Positions 10,851-37,890 of a stretch of DNA of 64,000 bases are shown here, piece by piece. Both the position numbers and the translations under genes were made by a program. Numbering within the stretch: position 1 is the first letter of the stretch; each line of letters opens with the position of its first letter. The notes under the pieces were generated by a model. The model was not told where the DNA came from. It was given only the letters and a program-made list of their open reading frames with translations, and made no database searches. This stretch comes from Glandiceps talaboti (taxonomy: Eukaryota; Hemichordata; Enteropneusta; Spengelidae), in assembly GCF_964340395.1 (NCBI RefSeq), contig NC_135569.1, positions 2,816,400 to 2,880,399 of the forward strand, in the 5' to 3' direction.

Positions 10851-11872
10851 TAGTCTACACAAAGCATTAAACCATCAAATATATAAATCTTGTGTTTTTA
10901 CCATTTACAATATTTAATTTCTTTGAATTCCTAGATAAATTTTTAAAAGTTTAAATTTTGATGTTTGTGATGTGAATACAATGGTCTCAGATCTCATCGT
11001 GTGTTTTGTGTGTGAAATCTTTTATATTAAATTTTATATAGGAGAGTAATTATGAAATAAAGAGAATGTTTAATTTACAGTTACACTAATCTGTAATGTT
11101 GTCTTTGTTTTTGTTTGTAAAATTAGCATTTCTCAAAATGGGAGGGGGGGGGGGTGCTGGCAGGGGTGTTTGTGGGTGTACACTGTAGTTTACACATACT
11201 ATTTTAGCATTTCTCAAAATTCATGCAATTGTGAAACTGTTCTCTTAAACATGCAACTGGCAGCGCATGGGACCCAATTTTGCATATGACTGACTATGTT
11301 TGGAGGGGGAGAACTTGTGATGACTCACTGCCAAGGAGAACTTGTGATGACTCACTGGCAAGTAATCACCAAAAATATAAACATTCCCTATATCTGGGTT
11401 TTTCACATGCAAATGCCACATATTTGAATAATCCTGAATGACACACAATCTAAGCAGCTGTTTGCAGGGGAATTTGTCTCATTTGGAAAGTTATTTTCAT
11501 TCTATGAAACAAACAGACTGATTTTCAACTAATTTTTGTATCAAGTTACCATCCTACGACATTCACAATCAATTTGTACATGATACATGACCTGTGTGTT
11601 TCTCGTAGCACAGAAAAAATGCTGAAAACAAGACCCAGAAGCTAGTGCTCTGTACAGCAGTTTGAATTTCCCACATTTGCATAGATTAGCCATAATCCTC
11701 TTTATATAGGGCAGTTCTGTCTTTAATGACCAAAAATGTCCATCAGTTTGGTAGATATATGATTTACAAAGGTTATAACACACAAGCAGTTCAAAGTTTC
11801 TTAGCATTGAGCTTTCGATCCGTCTTGGTTGATGATCCTCATCAGAATGACATATTCCATAGTTACAACTGA

Positions 11873-11886
11873 CCACTAGGTGGCAG
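11873..11886 (+). promoter_or_regulatory. CTCF-like motif
   Basis: CCACTAGGTGGCAG matches the bilaterian CTCF core closely. It lies in a duplicated block (GTTACARCTGACCACTARGTGGCAG) with the copy at 11975. The call is by motif only. Confidence 0.4.
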
Positions 11887-11974
11887 TACTCATCAGAACA
11901 TGACAAATTCCATATTTTTTTTTTAACAAATGGACAATAAAGATTATTATTATTATCATTATAGTTACAGCTGA

Positions 11975-11988
11975 CCACTAAGTGGCAG
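11975..11988 (+). promoter_or_regulatory. CTCF-like motif, second copy
   Basis: CCACTAAGTGGCAG, one base off the first copy, 102 bp downstream and in the same orientation. Confidence 0.33.
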
Positions 11989-12235
11989 CATGATCAGCCA
12001 AATGTAGATGTTAGGTAGTTCAATGCCTCCCCCTCCCCTCCCCCTCTCTAGTGATCCTTGGATTGCAGCATCTGATGGCATTTCTCTGTAGCATTCAAAG
12101 CACATACCACTCTACGATACACATTAGTCTCTGTCACCCAAGGATAAGACAACACCTGAACAATGCTGGGGGTGGGGGGGGGGGGTGATATATATTATGC
12201 AACATATTGCATATATCACTGCAACTTGTGCAAGT

Positions 12236-12445
12236 ATGGTATCTGATAACAGGAGATTGTAAAATACTACATGCCTTAGCTACACTGAAGTTGATATTAT
12301 TTGGGTCTTGGTCTGGGTCTGTACAGCTATTCAACTTCAGTCAGTCTAGCTGAACCTTCTCATATCATAATAGACCTAACCTCAGTGGGTCTGAGGTCAA
12401 GCTAAGGCATGTTGTATTTTACAACCTGTAATCAGATACCACACC
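12236..12445. repeat. Foldback element
   Basis: GGTATCTGATAACAGGAGATTGTAAAATAC..GCCTTAGCT on the left is mirrored by AGCTAAGGC..GTATTTTACAACCTGTAATCAGATACC on the right. Confidence 0.8.
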
Positions 12446-13696
12446 TCATATGCATTCATATGTAAATAGTGTGACACTTGAGTTGGGTCATGTGACACTG
12501 GTACTTCCCCTACCTCTGTACACATACACCATTCGACATTTTGAAAACATTTTGAATACACAGAAGGAAATAACCACCACCATCATCGAGTACTCCTAAT
12601 TTGGATTGAATATTGCTCTTGAAGACTGAAACCAGTGTATAGCAGCTCTGTGAGTAACAGTGGGTTTCAACATGGTCATATTTTCAGAGATGACGTACAG
12701 TAATGTACTAATACTACTACTAGTACTAACTATGCATCTTGTATTTTCAGCATAAATTTTTGTCACCTTTTATTTTGGGTCAGGATGGTGGACATAAACT
12801 CTTTTAGACTTCAGACCATTATGCATATGCACCAGAAAAACCTGTATTAAGCATGGAGCTATAAAAATGTTTTGTTTAATTTGTGTGGAAATGATTTATC
12901 ACAGTGTAGAGCATCTCTGTGAGTAACAGTGGGTTTCAACATGGTCACTACGCATTCAAATGATCAGGTGTTATCTAGGGACTGGTATATAACCCTTGGT
13001 TTATGACAGATGTTGCTCACACTGGAGAATATTGACAACAGGTCAAAACCTTAGGGTATATAATTATCACCCTTGGCGGCAGGGGGGGGGGGGATACAGT
13101 CCATTCACTATAGTACTCTGGCCATTACATTTAGGAAACTTGAAAGAAGTAATCCACACTCGTACTAGTTTCTTTTTTTTTTACAGTTGTGTTCCTGTAT
13201 TGTAATGTAATATTATATTGACTGAAGTTGACAAAAGATATTTGGCTGTAGCCTGAAAACTGCAAGTCAATAGAATTCAGCAGGACCTTCTGATAAGGAG
13301 GTAAATATGACTTTATAATTATAAATTTACAAGAACTAATGTACCAGGTGCTTTCAACTTGACTGGTACAGACCAAAAGATTAATAGATGATTCTCTGAG
13401 TGATTTTCATTCATGAATGATATCAATCCAAAAGTGTCTAGTACTTTGTACATAAATAACATGAGATTGACTGTCACTGTAACATTCCATTCACAAGGAA
13501 GTAGGCTAACCCCTGCAAATTAGGCATTACAAATACTGACTATTGGGGATGGGATGGGGTGTAGGGGTTATTAATTTGATTATCCGGTATCCCAGACTGG
13601 GTATTACCACAATGCAAATAATCATAGTAATTTGCATTTGATTACTCAGTTGGGATTGCATATCTCTTAATTAACATAGGTTGAAGAAATGCCAAA

Positions 13697-28127
<14,431 letters not shown>

Positions 28128-28329
28128 ATCAACAATGCCATAGGTGTGGATTGCATTTGAGTCATGTAGACCATTGTATGAGTACAGGAATCTTATATCC
28201 GTACAAATATATAGTAACCATTACACAACTCTAAGGAAGTGTGTAGAGTATGGTACAGCAAGAAAAGAAAATTAGAAAATTATATTAGTACTGGTAACCA
28301 ACCTCTTTATTTGATCAAAAAAATATATT

Positions 28330-29150
28330 CAAATAACACTGATGTAAGCACTTTCTCTATGTGCGACATTTGTTTATAGCATTCATATTACAATGAGTAA
28401 CACTGAAGTAAAGCGCTTTCTCCCTGTAGCGTAGTGGTTAGCGCACAGGATTAGCAGTCGAGAGGTCACAGGAAACAGGGGATTTTTCTGTGACCGACCC
28501 AAACCCAGGGTGAGTGTTCTACAGACTCGATGGGTATGCTGTATCACTCAGCCGTGTCTCACTCACAAGACGAGTGCGAATTTGGGGGGACTCCTGGAGT
28601 AATGACTCGAAAAGTTGGGGACGATTATTCACATGTAGCCCGCAGGTGCTATGTTTGCCGGGCCTTGGTGACTCTGGGATAGCCCGTGGACTGACTGGGA
28701 AAGCCTTCACAATTCCACAGCAACGTGATATAGAGCGTGCTACATAGCCCTGTCACGTAGTCCCAAACCTGAATGGATCTCTGTAGCATTTGTGTTTGTT
28801 TGTTTGTGTGTATTTGTCTGCATTACAGAAAATCACTGGGAGGAATTCCCACCACAAAAAACAACAACAACAACAACAACAAAAACAAAACAAAAAAACG
28901 GTTTTAAAAAAAAAATTAAAAAATTAAAAAAAAAATTTAGAGAAAAAAAACAAAAAAAAAACTGATGTAAAGCACTTTCTCTATGTGCGACATTTGTTTA
29001 TAGTATTCATATTACAATGAGTAACACTGAAGTAAAGCACTTTCTCTATGTGCTACACTGGTTTATAGTATTTATATTACAATGAGTAACACTGAAGTAA
29101 AGCACTTTCTCTATATGCTACACTCATTTATAGTATTCATATCAAGTGTA
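28330..29150 (+). repeat. ~75-80 bp tandem repeat interrupted by a SINE
   Basis: Units of CTTTCTCTATGTGCKACA, then TTTATAGTATTCATATTACA and ATGAGTAACACTGAAGTAAA, lie on both sides of the SINE at 28427-28960. Inverted relatives follow at 29225-29370. Confidence 0.85.
28427..28960 (+). mobile_element. tRNA-derived SINE with A-rich tail
   Basis: A tRNA-like head with an exact A-box (TAGCGTAGTGG, 28435-28445) and a weakened B-box region (CGAGAGGTCACAGG) is followed by the body GGGGACTCCTGGAGTAATGA to GGAATTCCCACC and an AAC/A-rich tail. The body is shared with 5556-5826. It interrupts a tandem array. Confidence 0.85.
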
Positions 29151-29710
29151 AAAGTATACTGTTTCAGTTGGTTTATTTACAAGCCTAGCATGTAGCCTTT
29201 CCAATATGGTCAATTAGCAAATGAAACATTATACTTCTACACTTGATATGGATGCTATAAACAATTGTGGTACAAACAGAAAACGCTTTACTTTGATGTT
29301 ATGGGTTGTACTTGATATGGATGCTATAAATGATTGTGGTACACACAGAAAACGCTTTACTTTGATGTTATGGGTTGTACATAGTCCATGGCTATGGTAT
29401 AGTTAGGACTGATTTTTATTAATGGTACACTACATTAGACTAGCTGAATACCTTGTATCATAACCTTTCTAGAAAGGGTATATTACAAATTCTAATTTGC
29501 GGTGTGAATTATACATATCAAACCAAAGTTAGCTTTATAGTTAAATAGTTTGACAATATCATAAAGTTGTTAATGTGGTAAGGTTTATCTGTTTATCAAT
29601 GTTTAGCCTTTTCCAGTGTTTTTAATACTGTTTAGTATCATTTATGTTGCAAGTTTTATCATACTATCATATTTAAATAGTTTTATAATATCATAAAGTT
29701 GTTAATGTAG

Positions 29711-30060
29711 TTAGGCCTAAAAAAAAAATTGTTTGGTTCCAGTTTCCCGACCCCACCTAGTTATTCACTGCCTACCCTAAACTTTTTTTTTTAACATATT
29801 CGAAAAAAAGATAATAAAATTGTGAAGTTTCATGAGAAATAGTGGATGCAGAAACTGACATCAATTTAAAAAGACAATATAAAACTATTCTTCCAATCTG
29901 TAATGGCTGTACATCTGATAGGAAGAAATAAACAACACAGAGACCATTTGGAAAACAATGGAAAACCTGAACTAGACAGTTACACATGAAAAAAAAATCT
30001 ACCTGCCCCACCTATTCTAAATTGAGTGTAATCGGAACCACACAATTTTTTTTATTAGAC
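29711..30060. mobile_element. Inverted-repeat element (AGGCCTAAAAAAAAA ends)
   Basis: The left end AGGCCTAAAAAAAAAATTGT and GGTTCC are mirrored by GGAACCACACAATTTTTTTT at the right end, with CCCACCTA-type blocks inside both. Fragments occur at 5889-6050 and 45868-45940. Confidence 0.6.
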
Positions 30061-30669
30061 TGTACGAATGTTTAGCCTATTCCATTGTTTTTAAAACTGA
30101 TAGTATCATTTATGTTAAGTTTTATCATGCTGTAATACTTTTAATTGCTTTATAAGTACTAACCAGTTTCACCTACCTTCACATTTAGGTGAAGACATTA
30201 TATTTGTGTAAAAACGTTTTATATTTGATTTTAAGTACTATAATATTTGATTGTGTGCACATCTTAAGAAGAACATTAGAATCAGGAAATAGTACACTTG
30301 TGACGTAGTATGGCATATAGTAGTAAGTATTTAAAGGCAGATGTCCACTATATAAAGAGGATTATGGGTGATGTATATGCATATGCAGGAAATTCAAACT
30401 GCTGTAAGGAGCACTGACTTCGCCCTCATATCGTCATCCCATTTTGCACTGAAAAAGTTTCACATGGCTCTCATATTTCATATATACTGTTTGTAAATAT
30501 ATAATGATGCAACATGAGTAGAAATAACTGACGTTAACTAAGTTTGGTAGTCAATATAGCAGGTTTACCCTCAAACTGACGCAAAATTTGTTTCAAATTT
30601 GTCTAGTAAAAACCGTTGGCCAGTTGTCAATTAGGCTTACAAGTTACACAAAGCATGATAAGACACTGT

Positions 30670-30890
30670 GAATGGTGCAAATAAACAACGGACGTAGTCC
30701 GGATGGGGACTTATGGATTGGGTTCTGTCTGTCCGTGGGTGCGTTTGTCCGTCCAGAGCTGTTTCTTGGAGATGGCTTGACCGATTTTTTTCAAACTTGG
30801 TACAGGGGCAACATACTATGGCATACATATGCACATCAATTTGTAAACAACTAAATGAAACATACTTTGAATAAAACAATTTTCCTAGTA
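30670..30890 (+). repeat. Dispersed repeat fragment (TCTGTCCGT/GTCCGTCCAGAG type)
   Basis: TCTGTCTGTCCGTGGGTGCG, GTCCGTCCAGAG, TTGGAGATGGCTTGACCGAT and TTTTTTCAAACTTGGTACAG form a block that I recall as a common interspersed repeat in marine invertebrate genomes. The recall is unverified and no second copy is present here. Confidence 0.4.
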
Positions 30891-30894
30891 GACG

Positions 30895-31375
30895 TAAAGG
30901 GGAACACCACTCCAGGAAATACACATTTTCATAAAATGTGGGTTCTGGAAAGTTATTTCATGATTTTAGATCACCTTCAGTTACTTGCAATTTAGAGTTT
31001 TAAATATGTTGATCTTGTGCAGTTATAGGGTATTTTTGTTATGGACTATTGCATCATGGGAGTCAGCAGAAATAATGTATTCAAATTGAATAGTTGAACA
31101 CAGAATATTCATGAGTACAAAACTGGTATACATTTCAGTGTAAAACATGTTATGAATATTCAGTGTGCAACCACTGAATACATTGTTTCTGCTGACTCCC
31201 ATGATGCAATAGCCCGTAGCAAAGACCCTATGAAGGCACAAGATCAACTTGATTTTCTCTGAAATCACAATTGTAGGTGATGTAAAACCATGAAATGACT
31301 CTGTAGAACTCATAGTTTATAAAAATGTCTATTTCCTGGTGGGGGGGGGGGGGGAGGAGGGGAGGGGGTGTTCAC
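30895..31375. repeat. Large foldback element
   Basis: AAGGGGAACACCACTCCAGG and GGAAATA on the left pair with TATTTCC and a GGTGTTCACCTTT end on the right. Inside, TATTGCATCATGGGAGTCAG and CAGAATATTCATGA are mirrored. A poly-G run (31340-31354) lies in the right arm. It is related to 9255-9600. Confidence 0.75.
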
Positions 31376-31984
31376 CTTTAATCACATTGGTTGAGATTGT
31401 CTGATTGAATTCAATTTATGACAATCATGAAATTTCTTAAGTAAAATTAAAAGTTTTATATTACATTGATTTATGCAGATTATTGAGACTTTGTTCATCT
31501 TTGAATTGATGCTGTTGTAATAGTTTCAAAACTTCATCATCTTTTCTGCAAGTAGGTAGAGTTATTGACATGATCTAATTTGACCCCGCCACCTCAGATT
31601 GCAAAGCCAAAATAAAAGCCTGGCAAAAATCAGGTATGTATATTTTATAATTCTTGTTAATTTTAAGTAAATCTAACCAAACCATATCAAGTGGTATGCA
31701 TTAGGAGCTCACTAAGCATGTTAGGAGCAGCACTAACAGAAAATTTAAATACATCCACTACTAAAAAGAATTAGAGAAGATATGACTAGAATAATCATAT
31801 ATAGAAACAAACCAAAGGGAGGTAAGAGGAGTGAGAATAATACTACGTTTCAAATGTTAGTAAAAATATCTAACCTCTAAACTATTCCATATTTGTTTTA
31901 ACCTCAGACCACTAAAAGATGTTGGTGAGTGGTCTGAGTTTTAACAAAATCTTTTCTGTTTTCAATTGTATCAATAAGGTATTG

Positions 31985-32765
31985 TTTGATAAGTTTATCT
32001 ATTTGTTTACTTAGACTCATTGTAATGTTTATCTATTTGTTTACTTATAGACTCATTTTAATGTTTATCTATTTGTTTACTTATAGACTCATTGTAATGT
32101 TTATCTATTTGTTTACTTATAGACTCATTGTAATGTTTATTTGTTTACTTATAGACTGGTAATGTTCATCTATTTGTTTACTTATAGACTCATTGTAATG
32201 TTTATTTGTTTACTTATAGATTGGTAATGTTCATCTATTTGTTTACTTACATACTCATTGTAATGTTTATCTATTTGTTTACTTAGACTCATTGTAATGT
32301 TTATCTATTTGTTTACTTATAGACTCATTGTAATGTTTATCTATTTGTTTACTTATAGACTCATTGTAATGTTTATTTGTTTACTTATAGACTGGTAATG
32401 TTCATCTATTTGTTTACTTATAGACTCATTGTAATGTTTATTTGTTTACTTATAGATTGGTAATGTTCATCTATTTGTTTACTTACATACTCATTGTAAT
32501 GTTTATCTATTTGTTTACTTAGACTCATTGTAATGTTTATCTATTTGTTTACTTATAGACTCATTGTAATGTTTATCTATTTGTTTACTTATAGACTAGT
32601 AATGTTATCTATTTTGTTTACTTATAGACTCATTGTAATGTTTATTTGTTTACTTATAGACTGGTAATGTTTACTTATAGACTCATTGTAATGTTTATTT
32701 GTTTACTTATAGACTGGTAATGTTCATCTATTTGTTTACTTACATACTCATTGTAATGTTTCCTA
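31985..32765 (+). repeat. ~28-33 bp minisatellite (TATCTATTTGTTTACTTATAG)
   Basis: More than 20 units of ACTCATTGTAATGTTTATCT followed by ATTTGTTTACTTATAG, with a higher-order pattern of about 240 bp (the block from 32100 recurs at 32340). Most units contain a TTTACTTATAG stretch resembling a weak 3' splice site. Confidence 0.93.
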
Positions 32766-33618
32766 CTATCTCCTATAAATAAACAGTAGTTCATAGTAGT
32801 CTATAAACGAAAGTGTGGAAGTGTGGGATCAATTTTTATGGGTGGGGCCCATAGACCCTCCGCCAATGGTCTAGTATGGTGTGCCATATCTTCTTGTAAG
32901 TTGTATGGACTTGACTTTGGTATTTTGCCTCCTGTACGAGCGTTTGATATGAAGGCAAATTATATTTCTCAGATTGGGCCCTGCAATGTGTAGGCAAACG
33001 AAAAAGACTAATGTTTTGTTCTTGTTGGCTTAGTATTCAATTTACATCTGGTTGTATCAATGTTGGCAATGTTTGAATTAACAAAATAGATTAACAAGAT
33101 GCTAGAGGAATGAAATCAAGTCACATACACACACACATCGTTTTTTTTTCATCATAACAATATATTTCAGCAAAATTGGTACAAAGTTTGGCAACTTAAC
33201 TCATTTACATACATATTATAGTACACACATAAATACAATGCTGAAAGTTACTGACAAAACTGGTAATAATAATATTGCTCAAAATACAACAATTTTAAGC
33301 TATAAACAAGCTCACTTCTACAAATATGGCAGGTCTAAAATAGTATTTTGGTCATCGTGACACCAAATTACAAACGTCTCAACAAATAGAGTTAAAGTGA
33401 GTCACTCGAGATACTATAGGGGTATTGTGCGACCTAAAAGAGTTGTAAAACCATTTGCTGCACTTTTTTTTTTTATAAACAAAGAAAGTTTAATAATATA
33501 TACATACATTGGCCCAAGTAAAAATATTGATATGGAAATTAACCTGTTTTGCATACAAACTTTGATCTATTGCTTTTGTGCCTGGTTAAAACAGTGACTG
33601 TGACTGCTGCAAATGATA

Positions 33619-33858
33619 TAGACTGTCGACAGTTGTTCGTGCCTTTTTTGCTATGTTTCATCTAAAATAAAGTCGTCGCCTCGCTCCATGGCACTGAATA
33701 TTAACATGTACTGATAGGAAACTGAGTGTCGAGGCACACGCTGTGATGTTGCTAAATAATCAGCACATGGTTATAGTATTGCTCCGGATCAGAGCGAGGC
33801 GACGACTTTAGTAATAGTTTTAGATAAAACAGCAAAAAAGGCATGAACGACAGTCTAC
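33619..33858. repeat. Foldback element
   Basis: TAGACTGTCGACAGTTGTTC, GTGCCTTTTTTGCT and AAAGTCGTCGCCTCGCTC on the left are mirrored by GAGCGAGGCGACGACTTT, AGCAAAAAAGGCAT and GAACGACAGTCTA on the right. Confidence 0.85.
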
Positions 33859-33869
33859 AAATGATACAC

Positions 33870-36380
33870 CAAGGTGGACAACATGAAATGTATGCGGCAC
33901 GTTACATCATGGTGTGATGCACCATGGTATATCACATTAAGTGTTGTATGTGGCACATGCACTGCAGTGTATGATGCATGCACATCATGTGATGGTCACA
34001 TACGTGTAGATCACTCATTCTATAAAGTAAACATATGACTAAAATAGGCAGATATTTAAACTTTTGAAAACATTAGCAAACCATGGGCTACTAATATGAA
34101 GTGCATGTGATAGAAAAGTACCCACAAGGCAAGCGCATACTTCTTGAGTGATCGGCCAAAGACGGCAACATGTATCATGTGATCGGTCTTGAAGAACCAT
34201 GACAGAGGCACATGGTACATCACATGACCAGTCATACAAAGACACCTAATAAACAAAACTTACAATGCTACCAGTCATTGACAGTCATATGATAAACATG
34301 TTAAATACGAAGCCAGTTTTTTGACCACCACAGGACAAACATATTTTTACATGTGAGTAGTCTTAGTACTTTAACACGGCACACTAACAGTGATAGAATT
34401 GAAAGCCATATAATGTTTACAAATTTTGATAAATATGACGCCATCCTATTTTTAAGTTATGAAATCCTGATTATGTTAAAAACTTTAAATATTCAGAATA
34501 ACTCTACTATTTACAATCTCAAAGTTTTTGTTCCCCCCAATACTATTGTTGATAATATGAAAGAGAGCATGGTCCTTTCAACGTTGATCCATGTTTTTTG
34601 TGATGAGAGTTGAGAAATTGGCCAAACTTACCGTCTATCAACACCGTGTTGACTCAAATCTTGTCTTGCAGGATATAATTACTAGTTTTGTAAAAGTACA
34701 AATATTTACTCTGTTTTCACTTTTGCTTGTTTTTAAAAAAGAGTTTATCAGTTAGATTAACTGTTGTGTAAAATGAAGCATGTATTTGGTTGCTACCCAG
34801 TCAACATGTAGAATTGAAAACCTATAAATACAAACAAGTGTCCAGAAAATGTTCAATTCCAATCCCTAATTTACAAGTAAACAGTATGTTTATAGACTAT
34901 CACCTTAAAAGACAAGTCACACACATAATAAATAGCTTTCCATCATTTTTACACCCTGCTTTTAAAACCCAAAGATTTATGTTAATATCATGGACAGTCA
35001 CATGCACATCACATGTAGAGCCATGGCCTACCATGTGATGTACATGTGATCAACCTGACACAGCCACATGGGGAACATAATAAATAACTTTCCTTATTGA
35101 AACCCTTTGTCTTTAAAACCACCCTCCCTATACAGTTCTGTTGAAATAATTACAGCTGTGGACATCCAAGTGTGTGAATCTGCTTGTGTAACTACAGAAA
35201 TGGAGTCAGATTAAATTGATTGTATAAGGTAGATTTCAGTCAGTAAATATGATAGTCTTATCATAAACATAGTAAGGCTGTTCAGTCGACACCCAACTGG
35301 GTCATGATGGTTACACTGTAATCAAATCTGCCGTCAACTAACTTTTTCCACAATTTGACAGTTGAAGACTTTCACATTAGATATACAAGATTGAAGACTT
35401 TATTCCTGATCCTATGAACGTCAGACTCACTTTTAGTACACTTAACTTGTTGAATAGCCAAGATTTTATACCAACTTGGACTTCGAAAAATCTCCTTATT
35501 CCACTTTCAATGATAACATAAGACTTTTGAAAACATTGTGTCAAGTTGTATGAATGAAATCTATGTATACAATCAATTTAGTTAAACTAGGCAATCCATT
35601 CACTTGCTCATCCACAGCTGTCCTTACACCCAAGTTTTTACTTCGTGTTGTGGCCAAAGCATATTAGTAAGTCTTTGCATAGTGCAGAAATTTGCTGTAA
35701 GTTGACTGAAAACAGGTAGGTCCATGGGTTTTTGTATCCAATAAATAAATAAAATGGCCACTTTCTTTTGTAATTTAGGAATTATTTACAATATTAAAAT
35801 ACATTAAATAGTACATGACATCTTCACTCACATTTAGAAAGAGAGTACACACATTTTGACCTTTGACCTCATTGGTAAGAATCCAAACTCTAGAGGGCGT
35901 ACATCAAAACTTAATTGCTGGCATGACACGAACTGATGAGAGCCTTTTATAAAGGAGAGATACTGATGAAATACTGTTTCTGTCACTATTTGAGACAGTA
36001 CGAAATGTTGATTGTGATAAAATATCCAGAAAAACAGAAACTTAAGAATTCTGTTCTGATATCAGATACTAGTGAAATCTTTTACTTGTACGCTTTGAAC
36101 AGTAAAATTTAGTGATGATGAATGATGTCAGATCAGCTGATTCAGATTTTAGTGTTTGTCTGTACAACTCACTATTAAAAGTTGTGAACGAATCTCACAA
36201 GTTGAACTTTTCAATCTCCCACATCCATGGTGTTACTGTGATGCAGAGATACCTCATGAACTGAACCTCACAAGATGAACATGTACGTCCAAGGCAGGTT
36301 ATCCATCAACACAAGGTATTTAAAGTTGATTGATTTCCATCTTGTTGCCTCCATACTACCAGTTCAAGAAAGAGTTATCA
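33870..36380. other. Gene-free stretch downstream of atrophin
   Basis: No exon recognised. 33890-34240 is rich in CATG/CACATG words (GATGCACATCATGTGATGGT and similar), with more at 34990-35050. It may be 3' UTR or flanking DNA of the - strand atrophin gene. Confidence 0.35.
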
Positions 36381-36385
36381 CGTGT

Positions 36386-36709
36386 TTAAAGTGACCAGTT
36401 CGATGAGGATTGGGTATTTATTTTGGATTTTTCACGGCTTCCTACTTGACAAATTAATGTGAAACATTGACTAAGTCTCTGTTGTAACTCAATACATTGC
36501 AGAAAACTAAAAAAAATGTGTAAAATGTTTATTGTACATTCAATAACAAACAATTTACACAAGTCTTTCGCAATTTATTGAGTTACAAACACAGACTTGG
36601 TCTAAACATTCTATGTTTGTTTTACATTGATTTTTCAAGTAAGAAGCCATCAAAAAAATAAAATAAAAATCCAAAATAAATACCAATCATCATCCATATG
36701 GCCACTTTG
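36386..36709. mobile_element. Foldback MITE, TTAAAGTGGYCATATGGATG family
   Basis: GATGAGGATTGGGTATTTAT and TTTTGGATTTTT on the left are mirrored by AAAAATCCAAAATAAATACC and CATCCATATGGCCACTTT on the right. Confidence 0.85.
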
Positions 36710-36764
36710 AGGTTGCATTTCACAATGAAAAACATAGCTCACAAATCCATGGAGTGTTTTCACA

Positions 36765-36780
36765 CCACAAGAGGGCGCTG
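36765..36780 (+). promoter_or_regulatory. CTCF-like motif
   Basis: CCACAAGAGGGCGCTG fits the CTCF core (CCASYAGRGGGCGCT type). A second copy starts 49 bp downstream. Confidence 0.42.
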
Positions 36781-36813
36781 TCACTAATCTGAGTTGCAGT
36801 GATGTTTAGTCTG

Positions 36814-36829
36814 CCACTAGAGGGTGCTG
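36814..36829 (+). promoter_or_regulatory. CTCF-like motif, second copy
   Basis: CCACTAGAGGGTGCTG, same orientation as the first and also followed by TCACTA. Confidence 0.42.
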
Positions 36830-36990
36830 TCACTAGTCCAACCCACTGTTTTGTCTATGTTGTGTGTACTGGTATATCATGTAAGATTATAAAAGTTTGT
36901 AACAACTACTCCACACAATGATTGTACTGCATTAAAATCTCATTTCATTAGAGTGCTCCAGTACTGTGTATATCTGCCATCAAAGGTAAC

Positions 36991-37003
36991 TTAAGGGGCT
37001 TTC
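36991..37003 (-). CDS. RERE: Candidate terminal coding stub of atrophin
   Basis: On the - strand an excellent acceptor (TTTTTATGTATTCACAG) precedes GAAAGCCCCTTAA. Joined to the strong donor at 38609-38604 it would end the protein in KKAP then stop. Without splicing the frame stops one codon earlier, at the TGA that overlaps that donor (38608-38606). Confidence 0.3.
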
Positions 37004-37890
37004 CTGTGAATACATAAAAAGAGAAAATTGTTATCTTTCACTACATACACAGTTTTCATTCACTTTGTTTGGTGAAGTTAATGATAAGTTACATAGAATA
37101 ATGTACTCTCTCTTTACAAAAAGTATAAGGACAAAAAAGAAAAAAAAAATGTTTCTGGTCCGGACAGTTAGTCTAAAATGGTATGACCGCCGTTTTTTGT
37201 TTTTTTTAAATTTTCAACAAACCTGTTACTCAGTCACTGTTCCCCACAGATCTGCCTACTGCATGGGCTGGACAAACACACAAAAAGACCTATGCGTGGG
37301 TATTTAAGTGACGCGCACACTCACCAGAAATAATTCTTCTGCCTGAACAATATTTATAATGACGACATTCCTGTCAAGTTACTGGCATAATACATGTATG
37401 TCTGGTTACTCACAAGATTTTTATTGACATAGTTTTCAATGTATCTTTTTTTTGTTTTAAAAAATTGAAATAAAAATAGCACAAATGTCATTGTGCCCAA
37501 CTAATACTGAAATCTAAGCTGTTATTTATTATGAGAGAGAATGATTCTCAGTTGTGTTGAAAACTCAGTATATGCATAAAGGTGAGACAGGGGTATTAAA
37601 GGCCCCTAACTTTATGGGGGATATTGTCAAACTTGAATGTGTACAGAGAACAACACATCTCACATTACTCTATGAAAATGAGCAGCTGGTGATTTTGGTA
37701 ATAAATTTGGTATGTGTGGATGTGTGAATGTCTTGGGAATGTGTGTGTTGTTACAGGGAGTTGATATTTATGCATAGTATATACAATTTTCGATAAAACA
37801 TGATCAAACTTTAATATGCATTGCAGTTGAGTTGTCAGTGGTGAAGTCTTTAACTATGAATGTAGTTTCAGTCTCAAACCCACCTAATGT

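Larger units (their letters stand above)
9606..13690. other. Gene-free interval between bmb and the DED gene
   Basis: No exon with plausible splice sites and family resemblance was seen on either strand. It holds foldbacks at 10235-10385, 10500-10850 and 12236-12445, poly-G runs near 11143 and 12173, short direct duplications (11316-11362; 12640-12678 with 12908-12948) and two CTCF-like motifs. Confidence 0.5.

Noticed and set aside
28427-28510. tRNA gene
   Set aside because: The A-box is good, but the B-box is degraded and the sequence continues into a SINE body shared with another copy.
30672-30924. Short ORFs on both strands over the TCTGTCCGT block
   Set aside because: They overlap an interspersed repeat and share no recognisable protein domain.
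31985-32765. CRISPR-like regular repeat array
   Set aside because: Units are contiguous with no unique spacers and the DNA is from an animal genome, so it is a minisatellite.
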